Shown here: positions 6,994 to 11,620 of the stretch, piece by piece | Layout of the letters: every line of letters starts with the position of its first letter | How positions within the stretch are numbered: the stretch's first letter is position 1 | Source: Zygnema cylindricum | Lineage: Eukaryota > Streptophyta > Zygnematophyceae > Zygnematales > Zygnemataceae | Direction of reading: 5' to 3' | Length of the DNA stretch: 11,620 bases | Assembly: GCA_037447655.1 (NCBI GenBank) | Contig: JBBHKE010000049.1 | Coordinates: forward strand, 154,774 to 166,393 | Notes under the pieces: generated by a model | Databases searched by the model: none | What the model saw: the letters and a program-made list of their open reading frames with translations, nothing else | What the model was told of the DNA's origin: nothing | Position numbers and translations under genes: made by a program

Positions 6994-7200
6994 CCGCAGC
7001 TTCGTAGCAGCTGCGTTATCACATACAAAAGTTGGCCGCAGCTGTGTTTGTTTTGTTGCGTAGCGATTGCGTTGTCATGTACCAAAATATCCGCAGTTGC
7101 GTTTGACCCGTTGCGTCGCAGACTGCGTTTGTTCGTACAGACCATATCAAAAATAACCGCAGCTACGCTTGTTCAATCTGCGTCGCAGCTGCGTTGTCGG
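6994..7200. repeat. Degenerate 42-66 bp repeats with GCAGCTGCG cores
   Basis: CCGCAG starts occur at 6994, 7036, 7091 and 7157. Each is followed by a GCAGCTGCG- or TTGCGT-type core and then an ATCA(C/A)...CAAAA(A/T) spacer. The cores are near-palindromic and contain CAGCTG E-box-like sites, also found at the centre of the array palindromes. The arrangement resembles enhancer-type repeats of an LTR U3 or leader, though no factor can be named. Confidence 0.6.
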
Positions 7201-7311
7201 TATCATTCAAAAAAAAACTTGCACTGTGATTCAAGTGACGACGCGTGTCCATATAGATCTATTTTTCCGCCGTACTATAAATTTGCTGAGACTTAAAAGT
7301 TTTCCAAAAAC

Positions 7312-7346
7312 AACAATTCTTACTGACTACGACAAGTGAGAGCTGT
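7312..7346 (-). repeat. 32-bp fragment of the array unit in the presumed LTR
   Basis: CAATTCTTACTGACTACGAC followed by AAGTGAGAGCTG is identical to the segment between the two CATGGTTGCC motifs in every full array unit. It is preceded by TTTTCCAAAAACA, also a unit sequence but normally located elsewhere in the unit. Its placement near the presumed LTR start shows that LTR and array share segments in shuffled order. Confidence 0.75.
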
Positions 7347-7387
7347 AGGATCCTTTACAAAAGATGGAATATAAAATATCACTTTTC

Positions 7388-7400
7388 AACTCTCCCCTTA
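7388..7400 (-). promoter_or_regulatory. Candidate polypurine tract and LTR boundary
   Basis: On the minus strand TAAGGGGAGAG lies five bases past the pol TAG (7405-7407) and is followed by TTGAAAAGTG. A purine run placed just before a TG is the usual second-strand primer site and LTR start of LTR retrotransposons. It fits the orientation of the pol relic. Confidence 0.5.
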
Positions 7401-7404
7401 TTTT

Positions 7405-8604
7405 CTAGTCTATCTTTTTCTTCAGTCCACACTTCTCCCTACAAAATGTTAATTTGGGAGAAGGAACTAGCTTAGTCATCATATCTGCTACCATCTCTCC
7501 ATCCGGTCTATATTCCAAACTAATTATTTTATTCTCAACTTTTTCTCTAACAAAGCTCAAACGAATATCCTTATGCATTGCTTTAAAGTGATGCTTAGGA
7601 TTTGCTGCAATTGCAATCGCAGCTTGATTGTCACAAAATATCTTTTGCACTCCACTCTTCATATATCCTAGTTCTTGAAGCAAAGATTTCACCCACATCA
7701 ATTCTTTCATAGCCGAACAAGAGGCCATATACTCAGCCTCCATGGTGGACTGAGCAATCACCTTTTGTTGCTTGCTGCTCTAACAGCAAGCCCCATTCCC
7801 AACATACAACACATACCCAAAAGTACACCTTCTCATCGGAGCATCCCCATAACTGGCATCACTCCAAGTGGTGATGTCAGTATTATCCCCTCCCAAATGC
7901 AACCACAAATCTCTTGTTCCTATCTAGTACCGCATGACCCTTTTGGTCGCTTCCCAATCTTTTTTTCTAGGATCATTCAGACTCCTACTTAATACTCCCA
8001 CAGCTGCTGCAATATCAGGACGAGTACAGTTCATAAAATAGATCAAACTACCGACAACCTGTCTGTACGGAATAGTTTGCATGAACTTGCTTTCCTCAGG
8101 TCCTAACTCATTATCCAAGATCAAGACTCCCTCTTTTGAGCTCCCCTCATTACCCTTCTTTAAGTCCATGGGAGTCGTACAACTATTTGCTTTATCCTTC
8201 TGAAATTTTTCAAGCATATTCCCTATTGCTTCCTTTTGAGTTAGTCTAATTGTTTTCTTCTCTCTATCTCTTTCCATCTGAATTCCCAAAATGTACTTTG
8301 CCTCTCCCAAGTCCTTCATTTCAAAACAACTCCTTAGATCCTTTTTCAGCCTATTAATTTTCACTATTGATTTACTCAAAACAAGCAAATCATCCACATA
8401 GATAGCAATGAAAATTATACCTTCCTCATCCTCAAATAGATAGATGGAATGATCCGAACTGATTGGGATATATCCCAAACTCGTCAAAAACTCGTCCAAC
8501 TTCTTGTTCCATTGACTTGGAGCTTGCTTTAGTCCATAAAGAGACTTTATCAATCTGCACACCTTACTTTCTTCTCCCTTTTCAACAAATCCTTATGGCT
8601 GTCT
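7405..8604 (-). pseudogene. pol: Copia pol C-terminal half: RT (YVDD) and RNase H, with stops
   Basis: This minus-strand fragment encodes the second half of a copia reverse transcriptase followed by its RNase H. It runs from RQP (8604-8596) through VCRLIKSLYGLKQAPSQW, the catalytic YVDD in FIAIYVDDLLVLSK, CFEMKDLGEAKYILGIQM and PYRQVVGSLIYFMNCTRPDI. The RNase H shows SDAS, STMEAEY, FCDNQAA and HKDIRLSFVREKV, giving the acidic residues of the Ty1-type enzyme. The frame is continuous but has three stops: TAA 8593-8595, TAG 7924-7926 and TAG 7780-7782. The last sits where the family usually has Trp (before SSKQQ). gag, protease, integrase and the RT N-terminus are missing; upstream DNA switches to the plus-strand gag near 8600. 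Confidence 0.92.
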
Positions 8605-8615
8605 TAACTGTTTAC
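8595..8615. other. Head-to-head junction of two copia fragments
   Basis: Minus-strand RT homology ends at about 8604 and plus-strand gag homology (LLMKLPDE) begins at about 8603-8612, so the two elements diverge from one point with essentially no spacer. They overlap in content: both carry the RT stretch VCRLIKSLYGLKQAP, with many differences at nucleotide level. They therefore derive from different copies and are not one element that flipped. Confidence 0.65.
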
Positions 8616-8954
8616 TGATGAAGTTACCCGATGAGCTCGAAAACATAGTCAACCGTACCCGATGAGTTCGAAAACATAGTCAACCGTGTGCAGGACTTGG
8701 CGGACTCAAGGTGGATATGGAACTCAGTGGTAGGGATGATTCCTGTTTGAGAGAATACGATTGAGATCCGAAGGGGAGGAAAGAGTGGCCAAGCCTTCGC
8801 AACAGCGACTGATTGGAGGAACAACGATTCCCGAAAACCGGTCGGAAACTATGGGGGGAGGGAGCAGAAAAATCAGACCGACGAGTTCGGACCAAGGGCT
8901 CCCAAAGGTTTATGTCATTTTTGTAAGAAACCTGGGCACTATATGGCAGAGTGC
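8612..8954 (+). pseudogene. gag: Copia gag C-terminal part with CCHC knuckle, frame-broken
   Basis: The reading starts mid-gag with LLMKLPDELENIVNR. A 31 bp tandem duplication (8625-8655, 8656-8686) then moves the frame, and the second copy continues PDEFENIVNRVQDLADSRW until TGA 8748-8750. A different frame resumes RSEGEERVAKPSQQR near 8763. The original frame returns by about 8820 with NNDSRKPVG and the zinc knuckle CHFCKKPGHYMAEC (8913-8954, C-x2-C-x4-H-x4-C). At least three frame lesions are therefore present. The gag N-terminus and the 5' LTR are absent, replaced by the junction at 8600. Past the knuckle the frame runs on without a stop into the protease, as in single-polyprotein copia elements. 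Confidence 0.85.
8625..8686 (+). repeat. 31-bp tandem duplication in gag
   Basis: Two copies starting TACCCGATGAG and ending ATAGTCAACCG lie at 8625-8655 and 8656-8686. They differ by a single C/T at 8636 versus 8667. The duplication shifts gag by one base. It lies only about 20 bp from the head-to-head junction and may have arisen in the same repair event. Confidence 0.92.
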
Positions 8955-9425
8955 ACTAAGCTAACCGAGCTTCGGTTAAAGGAGGGGCAGACCGGTGGTA
9001 TCCCGAGAGGAAAGAAAAAAGCCCTTGTAACACAGGTACATGAGGCGGAATTCGAGGACGAGGACGATGAGCTCCTTTTGGATGAGGAGTTGGAGGCGAA
9101 AAACGAGGTCGAAATACCACGAAGGCAGAAATGTGCTTACGGTGGATTGAAATGTGAAGCAGTTTGGATTGTAGATTCAGGTGCCTCCATACACATGTGT
9201 AAGGATAGGCACCTGTTCACTAAGATAAGAAATATTCCCACCGTAGAGATAGAGTACGGGGATGGGAGGATAGTCACCACTACTCTTGTAGGATCGGTAG
9301 ATTTGAAAGTGTTAGTAGAAGGAAAGACATCCATAGTAACATTCTCCGATGTATTGTTTATTCCGGAGCTAAACAAAAACCTCATCTCTACATCCGTATT
9401 AGATGATAAGGGTTTTTTTAACTAG
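8943..9425 (+). pseudogene. pol: gag tail and aspartic protease domain
   Basis: This open frame continues from the zinc knuckle through an acidic linker (EFEDEDDELLLDEELEAKNE, about 9050-9110). It then enters the retropepsin domain: AVWIVDSGASIHMCKD with the active-site D-S-G at 9174-9182, and downstream LISTSVLDDKGF. The protease would cut the Gag-Pol polyprotein inside the particle. The frame ends at TAG 9423-9425 right after a run of seven T (9413-9419). With six T the frame would pass directly into the integrase frame, so a one-base slippage insertion is the likely break. The ATG at 8943 is internal to the zinc knuckle and not a true start. Confidence 0.88.
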
Positions 9426-10626
9426 CACTAGGGAAGGAGTCTTTACTGCTAGTTTTGAGGAGGATGTCTATTTCATTGCTGGGAAAGGTAGCCATGTGAT
9501 GTTTAGGCTGATCTTAAGTAATGAAAAGAAGAAACTTTATTATGCTGGTGTTCATGATATTATGATGTGGCATAAGAGGCTTGGGCATGTGAATCTAGAT
9601 AAGTTAAAAGAGATGAAAAAGATGGGAGTGGTGGAAGGGATTAAGTTTAGTGAGAATGATAATATAAGTGATTATAGTGGATGTGCTCAAGGTAAAACAC
9701 ACAGATTACCCTTTCCTAAAACAAACACCTATAAAGGAGAAAAAATTCTAGATCTAGTGCACACAAATATTTGGGGACCGGCTAAAGTGCCCTCACCAGG
9801 GGGGAAGAGATTTATGATGACTATCACTTATGATTGGTCTCGGTATTCCCGAGTGTATTTTTTGAAAAATAAGTCCGAAGCTCATGATTGTTTAAGACAA
9901 TATAAAGCATGGAGCGAAAAACTCTATGAAACTCCAATCAAGATAATAAGAAGTGACAACGGTGGAGAGTATACTTCTAACCAGTTTGAGGATTTTTTGA
10001 GGGAAGATGGGGTCCAACACCAAAAGACAGTTCCAGAAAACCCGGAACAGAATGGGGTAGCTGAAAGGTTAAATAGAACACTAAGTGATAGTGCTAGAAG
10101 TATGTTGTCAGATAAGAAGATAGGAAAAAGGTTTTGGGCAGAAGCAATGAACTGTGCTAATTACCTCAAAAATAGAGTTCTTACTTCAGCTATAAAAGAT
10201 CAAACACCTTATGAGAGATGGACAGGCCGGAAACCAGACTTATCTCACTTAAAGGTTTTCAGCAGTCAAGTATTCAGTCTAGATACAGATCGGTCTAATT
10301 TGAAGCTAGATCCTAAAGGAAAACCGGGATACTTATTAGGATATGATGAGGATGTTAAAGGATATAGAGTTTATGATCTAAAAAGGGAAGATATAATCTT
10401 AGTAAAGCATCTAGTAGTTATGGATGAAGGAAAGTCTGTGGATCCCTTCAAATATACAAAGTCAGTAAAAATCAGATTTGAGTCAGAAAATTCTGATGAC
10501 TTTGAGTTCCCTAACTATCCAAATTTTAAAGAAGATGACATTCTTCCAGGTATAAATCCGACCGGAAAGGACTCGGCTGTGGAAACTCTAGTGACAACTC
10601 TACCCGAAGCAGAAGAGGTGGTTTAA
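9403..10626 (+). pseudogene. pol: Copia integrase with lost catalytic Asp and zinc-finger Cys
   Basis: The integrase would insert element cDNA into host DNA. The N-terminal zinc-binding part is visible as WHKRLGHVNLDKL (H-x-H near 9571-9588), but the first Cys of the C-x2-C pair is Tyr (DYSGC, codon 9674-9676). In the DDE core the family HTD(x)WGP motif reads HTNIWGP, so the first catalytic Asp is Asn (9766-9768). The second Asp (SDNGGEY, 9955-9957) and the Glu (NGVAERLNRT, 10063-10065) remain, 35 residues apart. The C-terminal part (PYERWTGRKPDLSHLKVF and onward) is normal. The frame enters from the protease through the T-run shift and ends at TAA 10624-10626. The RT frame continues in the same phase after that stop. 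The ATG at 9403 is not a real start. Confidence 0.93.
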
Positions 10627-11310
10627 ATTGATTCGGAATCAAGGGATAGGGGAGAAGCCGAGTTTGTTCGAAAGAATCCACGAGAACCATCTATTCCGGC
10701 CTCAGATTTTGAGGGGGGAAAGAGAAGTAGCAAAAGCCTACAAAAAAAACAGATTAATAACAAGGTAACTAAACTATCTCATCAAGATGAACCTCAAACT
10801 TATGGAGAGGCAATGACTTGTCTAGAAAGAAACCGGTGGAAGACAGCCATCAATGAGGAGATGGCCTCAATTATGGCAGCCGATACTTGGGAGTTGGTGG
10901 ATTATCCACCTAACCGAAAACCAATCCGTTGTAAGTGGGTTTTCAAATTAAAACTGAACCCAGACAACACAATCGAGCGCTACAAAGCCCAAGTAGTGGC
11001 AAAGGGATTTACACAAAAAGAGGGAATTAACTACAAGGAAACCTTTGCCCCGGTGGTCAGATTTCCCTCCGTCCGCATACTTCTCAGCCTGGCAGCAGCA
11101 GAAAACATGGAAGTGCACCACATGGACATCAAGACAACCTTTATGTATGGAGAATTGGAAGAGGAGATCTTCATGCGACAACCCGAAAGGTTTGTGGAGG
11201 AAGGAGAGGAGAGTAAGGTATGTCGGCTGATTAAATCTCTTTATGGTTTGAAACAGGCGCCTCGACAGTGGAATAAGAAGCTTGATGCGTTTCTTACCGG
11301 TCAAGGATAT
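10627..11310 (+). pseudogene. pol: Copia reverse transcriptase, N-terminal half, truncated
   Basis: It is in phase with the integrase and separated from it only by the TAA at 10624. A polar linker (10627-10800) leads to the RVT_2-type RT: RNRWKTAINEEMASI, DTWELVDYP, KWVFKLKLNPDNTIERYKA, VVAKGFTQKEGINYKETFAP, HHMDIKTTFMYGELEEEIFM with the first catalytic Asp, then VCRLIKSLYGLKQAPRQW. The sequence stops matching after FLTGQGYI at about 11310, so YVDD and RNase H are lost. The open frame runs a few codons into unrelated repeat DNA (WIETLRPP, stop 11338-11340). Compared with family consensus, MD(V/I)KTAF is KTTF and YKARLVAKGF is YKAQVVAKGF. The truncation lies about 10 bp before the right inverted-repeat arm. 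Confidence 0.93.
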
Positions 11311-11319
11311 ATCTGGATT

Positions 11320-11620
11320 GAAACTCTGAGACCTCCATAAGTCCTCAGAGTGGACAACTTCCAAGAAGCCTCTAGGATAATCCTGACCCCTTTGTGTTTA
11401 AGCAAAAATAACTGCCACCTTGGCAGACAAAAACTGTGAACACCTTCACCCATGTGAAGGCAAGACTCCCCTGAGTCGATAGCAAAAAGAATATCTGAAT
11501 TTGCTCCCCTGAGCAGTAAGTTATAGAGGGTCAAAGTTGACCTTTTGTACAGAAGCTCTCTGGGAGAGAGGGTCCTATCTTCTAATTTTTCTAAGTCCTA
11601 TCTCTCTCACAGACTCTATC
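11320..11620 (+). repeat. Right arm of the 300-bp inverted repeat (LTR-like)
   Basis: This is the inverted counterpart of 3015-3300 and continues past the window end. It starts at about 11322 with AACTCTGAGACCTCCATAAG, just after the RT truncation. It contains hairpins CCTTCAC-CCAT-GTGAAGG (11443-11460) and CTGCCA-CCT-TGGCAG (about 11412-11426), which the left arm does not preserve, and a near-palindrome GGTCAAAGTTGACC present in mutated form in the left arm. No coding sequence is supported. It may be a solo LTR, or the LTR of another copia copy into or beside which the RT was truncated. Confidence 0.8.

Larger units (their letters stand above)
6853..7388 (-). other. LTR/leader-like block between pol and the array
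   Basis: No gene is supported. Read on the minus strand it follows the polypurine tract of the pol relic and precedes the leader array. A TG at 7388-7387 directly after the purine tract could be the LTR 5' end. The middle (6994-7200) carries four degenerate motif copies built on CCGCAGCT...GCAGCTGCGTT. The part at 6922-6955 matches 1561-1595 near the first gag. TATA-like strings on the minus strand are weak (TTTATAGTAC near 7275, CTATATGG near 7250). The 3' end of the LTR is not defined. Confidence 0.45.

Noticed and set aside
7048-7296. 82-codon plus-strand frame across the GCAGCTGCG repeats
   Set aside because: It is a by-product of the repeated GC-rich motif. The opposite strand is open there too, and neither has domain features.
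8624-8895. Minus-strand frames across the plus-strand gag
   Set aside because: They are shadows of the gag coding strand, which carries the zinc knuckle and PDE(F/L)ENIVNR duplication in the plus direction.
9403-9425. Programmed +1 frameshift of Ty1 type between the protease and integrase frames
   Set aside because: Ty1-type shifts occur between gag and pol at a specific heptamer, not inside pol. A homopolymer length change in a decayed copy is simpler.
10948-11364. 138-codon minus-strand frame opposite the reverse transcriptase
   Set aside because: It is antisense to a clearly recognised RT domain and has no motif of its own.

Overview
This is eukaryotic nuclear DNA made almost entirely of broken Ty1/copia-class (Pseudoviridae-type) LTR retrotransposon pieces and repeats derived from them. 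No host gene is convincingly intact. Supporting signs are CCHC gag zinc knuckles, a D-S-G protease, a DD35E integrase, copia-order reverse transcriptase (integrase before RT) with a Ty1-type RNase H, pol-III-like A/B boxes, and AT-rich sequence without bacterial gene spacing. The style is compatible with a plant or another large eukaryotic genome, but I cannot fix the lineage from sequence alone.

Layout. (1) 130-914, minus strand: a degraded copia gag. Its leader/LTR-like DNA runs back to about 1700, and a TATA-like box lies near 1840. (2) About 2050-3010: a lone exon-like coiled-coil reading frame (minus), a tRNA-like SINE head (minus, 2484-2570) and a CpG-rich stretch of unknown origin. (3) 3015-3300: one arm of a roughly 300 bp inverted repeat; the other arm closes the window at 11320-11620. 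(4) 3357-3527, minus strand: a gag N-terminus related to the gag start in block 1. (5) 3594-6852: an array of about six units with a 587-602 bp period, several joined by internal rearrangement. It lies in the leader position upstream of that gag start. (6) 6853-7388: an LTR/leader-like block with degenerate GCAGCTGCG repeats, homologous to 1560-1690. (7) 7405-8604, minus strand: the C-terminal half of a copia pol (RT with YVDD, then RNase H) with three in-frame stops, followed by a polypurine tract. (8) 8612-11310, plus strand: a second, less decayed copia element (gag, protease, integrase, N-terminal RT), cut off inside RT where the right inverted-repeat arm begins.

How it fits together. On the minus strand the order is pol (8604-7405), polypurine tract, LTR-like block, tandemly amplified leader, gag start (3527). 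This is what two tandem elements sharing one LTR would look like, with the shared element's leader expanded into a 3.2 kb array. The plus-strand element was joined head-to-head to the minus-strand pol near 8600. The protein-coding pieces carry stops, frameshifts, small tandem duplications or a lost catalytic residue, so none looks autonomous. The most unusual structure is the array, whose units each carry a short tRNA-like module (A-box and B-box with no anticodon arm) and a 20 bp palindrome.
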